From Hydrogenophaga palleronii_A (lineage in GTDB: Bacteria; Pseudomonadota; Gammaproteobacteria; Burkholderiales; Burkholderiaceae_C), in the NCBI RefSeq assembly GCF_031457455.1, contig NZ_JAVDWU010000002.1, forward strand, positions 186,001 to 250,000: a stretch of DNA of 64,000 nucleotides, read 5' to 3'. The position numbers were made by a program, and so were the translations under genes. Positions 14,840 through 23,396 of the stretch are shown here, in pieces. A model generated the notes under the pieces. It was given only the letters and a program-made list of their open reading frames with translations, searched no databases and was not told the origin of the DNA. Each line of letters starts with the position of its first letter. The stretch's first letter is position 1.

Positions 14840-16687
14840 ATGTCCTGGGCTGGAAAACTGCTTCGCGTGAACCTCACCGCGGGCACCGTCAAATCCGAAC
14901 CGCTGAACATGGAGTGGGCGCGCGCCTACCTGGGTTCGCGCGGGCTCGGCAGCAAATACCTGATCAGCGAGATCGATCCCAAGGTCGACCCGCTCGCTGC
15001 CGAGAACAAACTGATCTGGGCCACCGGGCCGCTCACCGGCACCATGGCCTCCACCGGCGGGCGCTACACCGTCATCACCAAAGGCCCGCTCACCGGCGCG
15101 ATTGCCTGCTCCAATTCGGGCGGCTACTTCGGTGCCGAACTCAAGATGGCCGGCTGGGACATGGTGATCGTCGAAGGCAAGTCGGCCAAGCCGGTGTACC
15201 TGCACATCAGCGACGACGAAGCCGAACTGCGCGATGCGGCCCACTTGTGGGGTCAGAGCGTGTGGAAGACCGAAGAGATCCTCAAGTCCAGCCTGCAGGA
15301 CCCGCTGATTCGGGTGTCCAGCATCGGCAAGGCGGGTGAAAACGGTGTGCTGTTCGCCGCCGTGGTGAACGACCTGCACCGTGCGGCTGGCCGCTCCGGC
15401 GTGGGCGCGGTCATGGGCAGCAAGAACCTCAAGGCCATTGCGGTGCGCGGCACCAAGGGCGTGGGCAATATCCGCGACCCCAAGGCCTTCATGAAGACCA
15501 CCTTCGAGAAGAAGAAGATCCTGGCCGAAAACGCCGTGACCGGCCAGGGCCTGCCGGCCTACGGCACCCAGGTGCTGATGAACGTGATCAACGAGATCGG
15601 CGCGCTGCCCACCCGCAACCACCGCGACGTGCAGTTCGAAGGCGCGAAAGACATCTCGGCCGAGGCCATGGTCACGCCACGCGAGAGCGACGGCAAGAAG
15701 CACCTGGTGACCAACCAGGCCTGCTTCGGCTGCACCATTGCCTGCGGTCGCATCAGCAAGATGGACGAAGGCCACTTCACTGTGCAGAACAAGCCGCAGT
15801 ACTGGGGCGCCAATGGCGGTCTGGAGTACGAAGCGGCCTGGGCACTGGGCGCGGCCAACGGCGTGAACGATCTGGAAGCGCTGCAATATGCCAACCTGCT
15901 CTGCAACGAAGAAGGTTTTGACCCCATCAGCTTTGGCGCCACGGTGGGCGCGGTGATGGAGTTGTATGAAATGGGCGTGCTCACCGCGGAGCAACTGGGC
16001 ATCGACGCCAAGTTTGGCTCGGCCCAGGCGCTGGCGCACTTTGCCGAGATCACGGCCAAGGGCGAAGGTTTTGGCAAGGAAATCGGCCAGGGCTCCAAGC
16101 GGCTCACCGAAAAGTATGGCTACCCGGATCTGTCCATGAGCGTCAAGGGCCAGGAATTCCCGGCCTACGATGGCCGTGCCATCCAGGGCATCGGCCTGGC
16201 CTACGCCACCAGCAACCGGGGGGCTTGCCACCTGCGCGGCTACACCATCGCTTCTGAAGTGCTGGGCATTCCGGTCAAGACCGATCCGGTGGAGTCCGAA
16301 GGCAAACCCGAGTTGGTGAAGGCCTTCCAGGACGCCACCGCCGCGTTCGATTCGTCGGGCCTGTGCGTGTTCACCACCTTTGCCTGGGGTGTGGCTGACC
16401 TGGCGCCTCAGTTGCAGGCAGCGTGTGATGAAGCCTTCACTACCGAAGAGCTGGAGAAGATCGGCGAGCGCATCTGGAACATGGAGCGCGAATTCAACAA
16501 CGCTGCCGGCTTTACATCCAAAGACGACAGCCTGCCCAAGCGTCTGCTCACCGAAGCCGCCAAGACCGGCGCTTCCAAGGGCATGGTGAGCAAATTGCCC
16601 GAGATGCTGCCCAAGTACTACGCCGCGCGCGGCTGGGACACGGAAGGTCGGCCGACTGCGGAGACCCGGGCGCGATTGAGCCTTTGA
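14840..16687 (+). CDS. aorB: AorB, tungsten aldehyde oxidoreductase catalytic subunit
   Basis: This cytoplasmic 615-residue enzyme oxidises aldehydes to carboxylic acids (reversibly) at a tungsten bis-pyranopterin site. It shows the AOR family N-terminus (WAGKLLRVNLTAG), the pterin and metal-site regions (GRYTVITKGPLTGA, AAGRSGVGAVMGSKNLKAI) and the [4Fe-4S] ligands Cys295, Cys298 and Cys302 in ACFGCTIAC, with Cys509 (SSGLCVF) as fourth. The start is set by AAGGAG just before 14840; the longer open frame overlaps aorA. Together with the PQQ dehydrogenase it would complete alcohol to acid oxidation. Tungsten rather than molybdenum is inferred from the family. Confidence 0.95.
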   Translation: MSWAGKLLRVNLTAGTVKSEPLNMEWARAYLGSRGLGSKYLISEIDPKVDPLAAENKLIWATGPLTGTMASTGGRYTVITKGPLTGAIACSNSGGYFGAELKMAGWDMVIVEGKSAKPVYLHISDDEAELRDAAHLWGQSVWKTEEILKSSLQDPLIRVSSIGKAGENGVLFAAVVNDLHRAAGRSGVGAVMGSKNLKAIAVRGTKGVGNIRDPKAFMKTTFEKKKILAENAVTGQGLPAYGTQVLMNVINEIGALPTRNHRDVQFEGAKDISAEAMVTPRESDGKKHLVTNQACFGCTIACGRISKMDEGHFTVQNKPQYWGANGGLEYEAAWALGAANGVNDLEALQYANLLCNEEGFDPISFGATVGAVMELYEMGVLTAEQLGIDAKFGSAQALAHFAEITAKGEGFGKEIGQGSKRLTEKYGYPDLSMSVKGQEFPAYDGRAIQGIGLAYATSNRGACHLRGYTIASEVLGIPVKTDPVESEGKPELVKAFQDATAAFDSSGLCVFTTFAWGVADLAPQLQAACDEAFTTEELEKIGERIWNMEREFNNAAGFTSKDDSLPKRLLTEAAKTGASKGMVSKLPEMLPKYYAARGWDTEGRPTAETRARLSL

Positions 16688-16721
16688 TGCCTGGCCCCTC
16701 TTGAGCTTTGGCTGGAACCCA

Positions 16722-16750
16722 GGGGGCAGTTGTCACGCTGCCCCCTTTTT
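16722..16750 (+). terminator. intrinsic terminator between aorB and aorC
   Basis: A perfect stem GGGGGCAG (16722-16729) / CTGCCCCC (16738-16745) with an 8-base loop is followed directly by TTTTT. It lies inside the operon, before the aorC ribosome site GAGGAG. Partial termination here would give more AorAB than AorC. Confidence 0.8.
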
Positions 16751-16770
16751 CATTTCTTGAGGAGACAGAC

Positions 16771-18108
16771 ATGCACCACGTCATCCTGGGCGCCGGCCCC
16801 GCCGGTGTCATTGCCGCAGAGACCATTCGCAAGCATGCCCCCGACGACCAGATCACCCTGGTGGGCGACGAAGCCGAGCCGCCGTATTCGCGCATGGCCA
16901 TTCCCTATTTGCTGATCGGCAATGTGAAGGAAACGGGCACCTACCTGCGCAAGAGCCTCACGCACTACGCCGACCTGCGCATCGACCAAGTGGGTGGTCG
17001 TGCCACGGCGGTGGATGCAGCCGCCCGCACCGTGACGCTGGACAACGGAACCACGCTGTCCTTCGACCGCCTGCTGATCGCCACCGGCTCGCACCCGGTG
17101 CGCCCACCCATTCCAGGCATGGACTCGCCCGGCGTGCACCCGTGCTGGACGCTGGACGACGCCCGCGCCATCATGAAGCTGGCCAAGCCCGGCGCGCGGG
17201 TGCTGCAGATGGGTGCAGGGTTCATCGGCTGCATCATCATGGAAGCCTTGGCCGCACGCGGCGTGGAACTCAGCGTGGTGGAAATGGGCGACCGCATGGT
17301 GCCGCGCATGATGGGCCCCACGGCGGGCAACATGATCCGCGAGTGGTGCGAGAAAAAGGGCGTGAAGGTCTATACCGGCACCAAGGTGGAAGGCATCGAA
17401 GCCGGCGGTGGCGGCGGCGTGGTGAGCAGAATCGCCAGTGCCATCGGCCTTGGGTCAGACGAACCGACGGCGGGGCTGCGTGTGAAGCTCTCCAACGGGC
17501 AAACCGTGGAGGCCGACCTGGTCATCAGCGCCACCGGTGTGCGACCGGCCATTGGATTTCTGGAGGACTCGGGCATCACCTGCCTGCTGGGCGTGCTCAC
17601 TGATGAGCACCTTCAAACCAATGTGCCGGGCATTTACGCCGCCGGTGATTGCGCTGAAGCTTTCGACAAGGTCAGCGGCAAGACCATCGTCAGCGCCATC
17701 CAACCCAACGCGGCCGAGCAAGCACGCGTGGCCGCCCTGAACATGGTGGGCCAGAAGACCGAACTCAAGGGCGTGACGCAGATCAACGTGCTCGACACCC
17801 TGGGCCTGATCTCCACCAGCTTCGGCAACTGGGAAGGCGTGCCCGGTGGCGAGCACACCGAACTCACCGACAAGGCCAGCGGTCGCCACCTCAGCCTGCA
17901 GTTCAAGGACGACGTGATGGTGGGCTGCAATTCGGTGGGCTGGACCGAACACGTGGGTGTGATGCGGGGGCTGGTTGAGGGGCAGGTGCATCTGGGAAGC
18001 TGGAAAGACCGCCTCATGCACGACCCCACCAAGCTCATGGACGCCTACCTGGCGAGTGCGCAAGGGCAGGGGCAATGGGCGGGTGCTGCCGATGAACGTC
18101 GACGCTGA
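16771..18108 (+). CDS. aorC: AorC, FAD-dependent NAD(H) oxidoreductase subunit
   Basis: This 445-residue protein belongs to the pyridine nucleotide-disulphide oxidoreductase fold. It has an FAD site at the N-terminus (ILGAGPAGVIAAE), an NAD site in the middle (GAGFIGCIIMEAL) and a second FAD motif (GIYAAGDCAEAF). In the Aromatoleum enzyme AorC couples AorAB to NAD. The ATG at 16771 follows a GAGGAGAC ribosome site; an upstream ATG at 16708 would read through the terminator hairpin and is rejected. A repeat element follows the stop codon. Confidence 0.92.
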   Translation: MHHVILGAGPAGVIAAETIRKHAPDDQITLVGDEAEPPYSRMAIPYLLIGNVKETGTYLRKSLTHYADLRIDQVGGRATAVDAAARTVTLDNGTTLSFDRLLIATGSHPVRPPIPGMDSPGVHPCWTLDDARAIMKLAKPGARVLQMGAGFIGCIIMEALAARGVELSVVEMGDRMVPRMMGPTAGNMIREWCEKKGVKVYTGTKVEGIEAGGGGGVVSRIASAIGLGSDEPTAGLRVKLSNGQTVEADLVISATGVRPAIGFLEDSGITCLLGVLTDEHLQTNVPGIYAAGDCAEAFDKVSGKTIVSAIQPNAAEQARVAALNMVGQKTELKGVTQINVLDTLGLISTSFGNWEGVPGGEHTELTDKASGRHLSLQFKDDVMVGCNSVGWTEHVGVMRGLVEGQVHLGSWKDRLMHDPTKLMDAYLASAQGQGQWAGAADERRR

Positions 18109-18116
18109 AGGTATGG

Positions 18117-18195
18117 CCCCCAGGCTCCACCGCTGCGCGGGTCGCTGCCCCCGAGGGGGCTGATCCGCCTTGGGGCGGCCCGGCGGCGGATCGAT
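18117..18195 (+). repeat. intergenic repeat, family B copy 1
   Basis: GC-rich stem-loop element after aorC: CGCTGCGCGGGTCGC, CCCCCGAGGGGG hairpin, then GATCCGCC / GGCGGATC arms around TTGGGGCGGCCCGGC. The second copy (41500-41580) has GATCCGGC / GCCGGATC, so the arms changed together. Confidence 0.75.
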
Positions 18196-18209
18196 CGCTG
18201 CCGAACAAA

Positions 18210-18473
18210 ATGTCTTCCATGAACATCACCTTCAAACTGTTCGCCACCCTCACCGACTACCTGCCCGCCGAAGCGCGGCGCAGCAACCAGGTGTCGCTCG
18301 ACGTCGACCCGGCTGCGACGATCAGCCAGATCATCGAGCCCTTTGGCCTGCCGCCCAAGCTGGTGCACCTGGTGCTGGTCAACGGCAAATACATCGAGCC
18401 TGAAGCCCGCTTGAGCACCACGCTCACCGAAGGCGACGTGCTGGCCATCTGGCCGCCGATTGCTGGCGGTTGA
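18210..18473 (+). CDS. MoaD/ThiS-like sulphur carrier of the aor operon
   Basis: This 87-residue beta-grasp protein has the C-terminal double glycine (WPPIAGG) needed for activation by adenylation and thiocarboxylation. MoaD donates sulphur to molybdopterin. A dedicated copy beside aor genes probably serves the tungsten pterin cofactor of AorB, as in other aor operons. It lies 101 bp after aorC with a repeat between them. An alternative ATG at 18219 would shorten it by three residues. Family is sure; the tungsten role is from context. Confidence 0.88.
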   Translation: MSSMNITFKLFATLTDYLPAEARRSNQVSLDVDPAATISQIIEPFGLPPKLVHLVLVNGKYIEPEARLSTTLTEGDVLAIWPPIAGG

Positions 18474-18480
18474 ACATGAA

Positions 18481-18562
18481 TCACCCCTGCCGCGCTGCGC
18501 GCGACCCCCTCAAGGGGGCGACACCAGCCGTCTGGCAAAGCCAGCCCGGCGGTGTCTCTGGG
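18481..18562 (+). repeat. 3' stem-loop repeat, family A variant after moaD
   Basis: This divergent copy starts eight bases after the MoaD-like stop. The outer arms are GACACC (18520-18525) and GGTGTC (18551-18556). The inner stem is CTGGC / GCCAG instead of the usual CCGGC / GCCGG, so the inner stem has also changed on both sides. Confidence 0.75.
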
Positions 18563-18605
18563 TTGGAACCCCTCCTCCGGTTGGGGGCCTGGCCCTCATG
18601 GCGGA

Positions 18606-18914
18606 GTGTCTGACTTGCAATCGAACTACGCCGAGCGCTTCGAGCGCGAAATGGGCTGCACAGAGGCCGAATGGCTGGGCTGGCTGCCGGCCGCCATGGG
18701 CGACTGTGTCTGGAGGCGAGACGGACAAAGAGCCACGGTGGAAGTGCCACCGGGCACGCTGTCTTTGCGCTGGGAAACCTGTCCCCCCAGGGTGATTGCG
18801 CTCATGCGCATGCCGGTATTGCAGGTGCGCTTTGCCTTCAGCGGCCTTGACGCCGCCCAGCGCTACACCTTCATGCGTCGCTTCGATCTTTACATGCAGC
18901 GTGGCGGCGGATGA
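18606..18914 (+). CDS. uncharacterised 102-residue protein at the end of the aor operon
   Basis: I do not recognise this protein. From the GTG at 18606 it has 102 residues, no membrane segment or signal, three cysteines (MGCTEAEW, GDCVWRR, ETCPPRV), many Trp and Arg, and an aromatic C-terminus (YTFMRRFDLYMQ). An ATG at 18552 would add residues encoded by the repeat, so the later start is preferred. It is on the same strand as aorABC and moaD and ends 21 bp before a convergent gene. A cofactor or assembly role is only a guess from position. Confidence 0.6.
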   Translation: MSDLQSNYAERFEREMGCTEAEWLGWLPAAMGDCVWRRDGQRATVEVPPGTLSLRWETCPPRVIALMRMPVLQVRFAFSGLDAAQRYTFMRRFDLYMQRGGG

Positions 18915-18935
18915 ACGGGCCGGGTGGTCTGCGGT

Positions 18936-19406
18936 TCAGCCGATCTCAGCGATCAGCTCAATCTCCACACACGCACCCATGGGTAGCTGTGCCACACCAA
19001 ACGCGCTGCGGGCGTGCGCGCCTGCGGTCGGGCCGAACACTTCGCCCAGCAGTTCGCTGCAGCCATTGGTGACCAGGTGCTGCTCGGTGTAGGTGGCCGT
19101 GGAGTTGACCAGGCTGAGTACCTTGACGATGCGCTTGACGTGGTTGAGGTCTTTGTTGACCGCCAGGCAGGCGGCGGCCAGCGTGCCCATCAGATCGATC
19201 GCCACCGCGCGTGCAGCGAGTTTGGCCTCTTCGGTGGTCATGGTCAGGCCCACCTGGCCGACCCAGGGCTTGCCATCCTGGCGCGCAATGTGCCCGCTCA
19301 GAAAGATGAGGTTGCCTGTCTGCACGAAAGGCACGTACGCAGCGGCGGGCACCGAGACGGGCGGCAAAACGATGTTGAGGCGGGCGAGTTGGTCGTAAAC
19401 GCTCAT
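18936..19406 (-). CDS. RidA family protein
   Basis: This 156-residue member of the YjgF/YER057c/UK114 group has the long-form RidA layout with FLSGHIAR near the middle, and VNKDLNHVKRIVKVLSLVNS and FGPTAGAHARSAFGVAQLPMGACVEIELIAE at the end. RidA proteins deaminate reactive enamine/imine intermediates. The active-site arginine (GAHARSAFGV) is present. It is convergent with the aor operon and separate from it. Its exact substrate is unknown. Confidence 0.9.
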   Translation of the reverse strand: MSVYDQLARLNIVLPPVSVPAAAYVPFVQTGNLIFLSGHIARQDGKPWVGQVGLTMTTEEAKLAARAVAIDLMGTLAAACLAVNKDLNHVKRIVKVLSLVNSTATYTEQHLVTNGCSELLGEVFGPTAGAHARSAFGVAQLPMGACVEIELIAEIG

Positions 19407-19522
19407 AAAGGACTCCTGAAAAATGACCGCTTCATTCTATCGACGCGATGGTTGGCCAAGGTGGCGGGTGCCCTGTCTGCGCCACTCGCATCAGCCGAAA
19501 TCATGAGGGCGCGGTGACGTGG

Positions 19523-20491
19523 TCAGCGCCGCAGCAGGGCAGCAAACTCGTCAGGCGGAGCCACGGTGACGCCCACCTTCAGCGTGTGTTTGGAGCCGCC
19601 CTGCATCACACCACGCATCGGCGACACATCGCCAAAGTCCCGCCCGGTCGCCAGCGTCACATAGTCTTCGCCCGGGCTGCCCCAGCCGCAGCGGTTGTTC
19701 GTGGGGTCGAAGTCGAACCAGGTGCCTCTCGGCTCGAAGGCGGCCTCACTGTCGGACGCTGTCTCCACCGGCGGCAGGGGCAGGTAGAGCGATACCCAGG
19801 CGTGGGAGGCATCGGCACCGACCAGTCGCGGCTTTCCCGGTGGCGGCTGGGTCAGCAGGTAGCCGCTGACATACATCGCTGGCAGGCCCAGGCTGCGCAG
19901 GCAGCCCAGCATGATGTGGGCAAAGTCCTGGCACACGCCCTTGCCTTGTTCCAGCGCTTCCAGGGCCGGGGTGTTGACCTCGGTGCTGGCCGTTTCGTAG
20001 GTCATCTCTGTGTGGATGCGCTCCATCAGCGCGCGCACCGCGTCCAGCACCGGCAGGTCGGGCTCGAAGGCGGGGCGGGCGAACGCGGTGAACGCATCGT
20101 CGCGCGGCACATAGGGCGACGCAAACAGGAACTCGGCCGCCGGGTCGTAAGGGGCCTTGGCCCGGTACCTGAAGTGCTCGCGAACCTGCTCCCAGGACAG
20201 GGCTTCCCAGTCCGGGCCATCGGGCAGGGGAAGCGGTTCCGATGTCTCGACCAGACTTTCGGCTTCCACCGTCAGCGTGTGGTGAGGCGCCTGCTGGGAA
20301 AAGAAGGTGCGCAGGTTGCCAAAGGCATCCACGGTCTGGTTGCGCGCCGCTGGCTCCGGGTGGATGCGCAGCGCGTGTTCAAGCAAGGTCTGACTGCCCG
20401 TGTTCACCGGCGTGAGGTGCACCATGTGCTGCGCCATGTTGACCGAGCCGTGGTAGTCGTAGACCGTGCGGTGGAGGATGCGAAGCAGCAT
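19523..20491 (-). CDS. transglutaminase-like cysteine protease fold protein
   Basis: This 322-residue protein has an N-terminal bacterial transglutaminase-associated domain (LRILHRTVYDYHGSVNMAQH) and a core with the papain-like triad: Cys in GKGVCQDFAHIMLG, His in ADASHAWVSLYLP and Asp in TWFDFDPTNNR. It is the third gene of a minus-strand cluster with a fused ATP-grasp/alpha-E protein and a large transglutaminase/DUF2126 protein. Comparative genomics links this set to ATP-dependent peptide-bond formation and removal, but no product is known. The start at 20491 is chosen by the family N-terminus. Confidence 0.88.
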   Translation of the reverse strand: MLLRILHRTVYDYHGSVNMAQHMVHLTPVNTGSQTLLEHALRIHPEPAARNQTVDAFGNLRTFFSQQAPHHTLTVEAESLVETSEPLPLPDGPDWEALSWEQVREHFRYRAKAPYDPAAEFLFASPYVPRDDAFTAFARPAFEPDLPVLDAVRALMERIHTEMTYETASTEVNTPALEALEQGKGVCQDFAHIMLGCLRSLGLPAMYVSGYLLTQPPPGKPRLVGADASHAWVSLYLPLPPVETASDSEAAFEPRGTWFDFDPTNNRCGWGSPGEDYVTLATGRDFGDVSPMRGVMQGGSKHTLKVGVTVAPPDEFAALLRR

Positions 20492-20551
20492 GTCAGGGTT
20501 TCCTGATACACCGCGTGCGGCGACACACAATGAGCAGGCAACGAGGGGGCG

Positions 20552-23248
20552 TCATATGGTTTTTCTGTCGGCGTGGCTGAAGTGCAGCCGGGTGATCTCG
20601 TCCGACAGTTCGCCCGCAGCCAGTTCGCACTGGTCCAGCAGTTCAGCCAGTTCACCCCAGGTTCGCAAGCCTTCGGGGCTGCGTTGCCAGTTGCTCAGAT
20701 CGGCCAGCACCCAGGTGTCGGGGTCGGGCAGGGCCATGGCGAGTTCGGCGTCATGCGGCGCAGCAGTCTGCGACAGTTTGGCCAGCCGGGAGCGCAGCGT
20801 CTGCACCACCCAGGCCAGCGAACGCGGGTTGTCTCGGTCCATCACCAGCAGGTCGATGAGGGCGACCATGTCGCGCCGCTGCTGGTATTGCGCGTGAAAA
20901 GTGATGGTGCTGTCGAACAACGCCACCACGGCTTCAAACCCGGCCGCATCGTGCACGCAGCCGTGCTCCATGCCCAGCATCAGCGCGCGCGAAAGCGTGA
21001 TCAGGCGCTCAATGTGGCGCCCCACAGAGAGCAGGCGCCAGCCGTCGTCGCGCACCATGCGGTCTGTCTGCGAGCCGGTGATGGCGGCGAGCAGTTCGCT
21101 CGCGTTCTGCAGGGCGGACAGGGCCTCCGCGGTGGTGTATTCGGCGTCGCTGGTCAGGGTTGCGCAATCGCGTGCGAACTCGGCTTCCGTGCGCTCGATC
21201 AGGTTCCAGTGTTCCTGCGACAGGCGTTCCCGGACCTGCGAGGCAGACGACTTCAATGCCCGCAGGTTGAAGCCCACGCTATAAGAGGTGGCCGCCATGG
21301 GGTCACCCTTGGCGGGTGACAGACCGGCAATGAGGCTGCGCGCGAACACCCGTGCCGACTGGCTGGCATCGGGCACATCGGCGAGCACCAGCGAGTTCTC
21401 GCGGGCGGTGGCTGACATCCACGCCATCAGCGGTCGTGAACTCGGTTCTTCGCCGCCCAGGTGGTCCAGCACGATCTGCGCGAGCCGGATGCTGTTTTCT
21501 GCGCGTTCGGTGTAGCGGCCCAACCAGAACAGGTTTTCGGCCGCGCGGCTGGTGACGGGGCGCTTCTGATGCGCCAGCGCCAGCGTGCTGGGCGCGGACT
21601 GCAGCAGGCTGGTGTGGTCCACCTGACCTTCGGTGATGGCCCAGCAATCGGCGCTGCTGCCCCCGCGCTGCATGGCCGCAATCAGCTGGCCACGCGGTGC
21701 CAATCTGACCATCCCACCGGGCAGCACGCGCCACGACTGTGGGCCATCCGCCAGGGCGAAAACCCGGAGCATGGCCGAGCGGGGTACCAGGCGTTCACCG
21801 CTCCAGGTTGGGGTCTGCGACAGCGGTAGCCACGACTGCACGGTGTAGTGATCCGGGTGGCGCACCATGCGGCCCGCCCATTCGTCGCGTTCGCGTGGGC
21901 TCAGGCTCTGACCCATCACGGTGTCAAGACCCGACCGCGGATAAGTGGGGCGGATCACGCTCTGCTTGAGCAGGGGCAGCACTTCACGCAGCGCGGCGTC
22001 TTCACCGCACCACCAGGTGGCCAGCGACGGCAACGCCAGTTCTTCCCCCAGCAAATGGCGGCTGATGGCGGGCATGAAGCCCAGCATGGCACTGGATTCG
22101 AGCGGGGCCGAACCCGGGGCGTTGGCCAGCAGCAGGTTGCCCGCGCGCAGCACCTGTAGCAGGCCCGGCACGCCCAGTGTGGAGTCCGAGCGCAGTTCCA
22201 GCGGGTCCAGCCATTCGTCGTCCAGCCGCTTGATCAGGGCGTGCACCGGCTCCAGGCCACCGAGCGTCTTGAGGTACAGGCGCTGGTCGCGCACGGTGAG
22301 ATCGTTGCCTTCGACCAGGGTCAGGCCTAGGTAGCGGGCCAGGTAGGCGTGTTCAAAGTAGGTTTCGTTGTAGGGGCCGGGCGTGAGCAGGGCGATGCGC
22401 GCGTTCTCGCCCTCGGGCGCCATGGCCTTGATGCCCTCCATGAGGGCACGGTAGCTGGCCGCCAGGCGTTGTACCTTCATGCCGGCAAAGGCTTTGGGGA
22501 ACTGTCGAGCGATGGCGATGCGGTTTTCCAGCAAGTAACCCAGGCCAGAGGGCGCCTGGGTGCGCTGGCCCACCACCCACCAGCGGCCGTCAGGCCCATG
22601 GGCCAGGTCCATGGCCACGATGTGCAGCCAGGTGTCGCCCGGTGGGCGCATGCCCTGCATGGCGCGCAGGTAGCCGGGGTGGCCTTGCACCAGCGCGGCC
22701 GGCAGCAGGGCCCGTTTGAGCAACTCGCGCTCGCCGTACAGGTCGGCCATCATGGCGTTGAGCAGGCGCGCCCTTTGCTGCACACCGGCTTCGATGTGCG
22801 CCCAGTCCCTGGGGCTCAGGATCATGGGGAACAGATCGAGCGCCCATGGGCGCTGCAGACCGGTGGCCGCGTCGGCGTAGACGTTGTAGGTGACGCCGTT
22901 GTCGCGGATCTGGCGCTGCAGGTTGTCCGAGCGCCGGTTCAGATCGGCGAAACCGTCTGCCCCGATGTGCTCGAAGAAACTGGCCCACTGCGCTGACAAT
23001 TCTGCGGGGGCGTCCGGGTCTTTGGGGTTGGCCCGACGCAGCTCGTCCCGGTGGCCGGGATCGGCCGGGAGAGACAAAGACAGCGCCCAGTCACCGGGCG
23101 ATTCGGGACTGAGTTCGTCAAACAGGGAGTCGGAGGCGTCGTTGTTCACGGGTTCCGAGTATGCCTTCGCTTCCTTCGAAGGGCCTTTGGGCGAAACCCG
23201 CGCCGCAGGTTTTCGTGTGTCGTCCGTCACGTCGAAAGGCCGCCGCAA
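20552..23248 (-). CDS. fusion of circularly permuted ATP-grasp and alpha-E domains
   Basis: This 898-residue protein joins two domains that are separate genes at 29643 and 31217. Residues about 90-560 are a circularly permuted ATP-grasp ligase (LLTPGPYNETYFEHAYLAR, TLGVPGLLQVLRAGNL). Residues from about 565 form the helical alpha-E domain (ENLFWLGRYTERAENSIRL). Such proteins are predicted amide-forming ligases, possibly making short peptides. It sits 60 bp before the transglutaminase and 148 bp after the DUF2126 gene. The first ~40 residues are poorly conserved, and a GTG start near 23152 is an alternative. Confidence 0.88.
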   Translation of the reverse strand: MRRPFDVTDDTRKPAARVSPKGPSKEAKAYSEPVNNDASDSLFDELSPESPGDWALSLSLPADPGHRDELRRANPKDPDAPAELSAQWASFFEHIGADGFADLNRRSDNLQRQIRDNGVTYNVYADAATGLQRPWALDLFPMILSPRDWAHIEAGVQQRARLLNAMMADLYGERELLKRALLPAALVQGHPGYLRAMQGMRPPGDTWLHIVAMDLAHGPDGRWWVVGQRTQAPSGLGYLLENRIAIARQFPKAFAGMKVQRLAASYRALMEGIKAMAPEGENARIALLTPGPYNETYFEHAYLARYLGLTLVEGNDLTVRDQRLYLKTLGGLEPVHALIKRLDDEWLDPLELRSDSTLGVPGLLQVLRAGNLLLANAPGSAPLESSAMLGFMPAISRHLLGEELALPSLATWWCGEDAALREVLPLLKQSVIRPTYPRSGLDTVMGQSLSPRERDEWAGRMVRHPDHYTVQSWLPLSQTPTWSGERLVPRSAMLRVFALADGPQSWRVLPGGMVRLAPRGQLIAAMQRGGSSADCWAITEGQVDHTSLLQSAPSTLALAHQKRPVTSRAAENLFWLGRYTERAENSIRLAQIVLDHLGGEEPSSRPLMAWMSATARENSLVLADVPDASQSARVFARSLIAGLSPAKGDPMAATSYSVGFNLRALKSSASQVRERLSQEHWNLIERTEAEFARDCATLTSDAEYTTAEALSALQNASELLAAITGSQTDRMVRDDGWRLLSVGRHIERLITLSRALMLGMEHGCVHDAAGFEAVVALFDSTITFHAQYQQRRDMVALIDLLVMDRDNPRSLAWVVQTLRSRLAKLSQTAAPHDAELAMALPDPDTWVLADLSNWQRSPEGLRTWGELAELLDQCELAAGELSDEITRLHFSHADRKTI

Positions 23249-23315
23249 CCCAAAGGACTCATCCGGACCTGTCCCGGAGCATGCTCAGGCTCGCTCGCGG
23301 GAGCGCCCATCCAGG

Positions 23316-23395
23316 GCCAGCGCGGAACCGGCTTTGCCGGGCCGCTGCTGGCGCCCCCCTTCAGGGGGGTGGCGGCGAAGCCGACGCGGGGGGTG
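23316..23395 (-). repeat. 3' stem-loop repeat abutting the DUF2126 gene stop
   Basis: Family A copy with outer arms GCCAGC (23316-23321) and GCTGGC (23347-23352), the constant GGAACCGGC-TTT-GCCGGGCC core, a CCCCCCTTCAGGGGGG hairpin and a G-run that ends close to the stop codon. Confidence 0.85.
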
Positions 23396-23396
23396 T

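Noticed and set aside
14642..16231. 529-residue minus-strand ORF
   Set aside because: Antisense to aorB; composition is that of a shadow frame.
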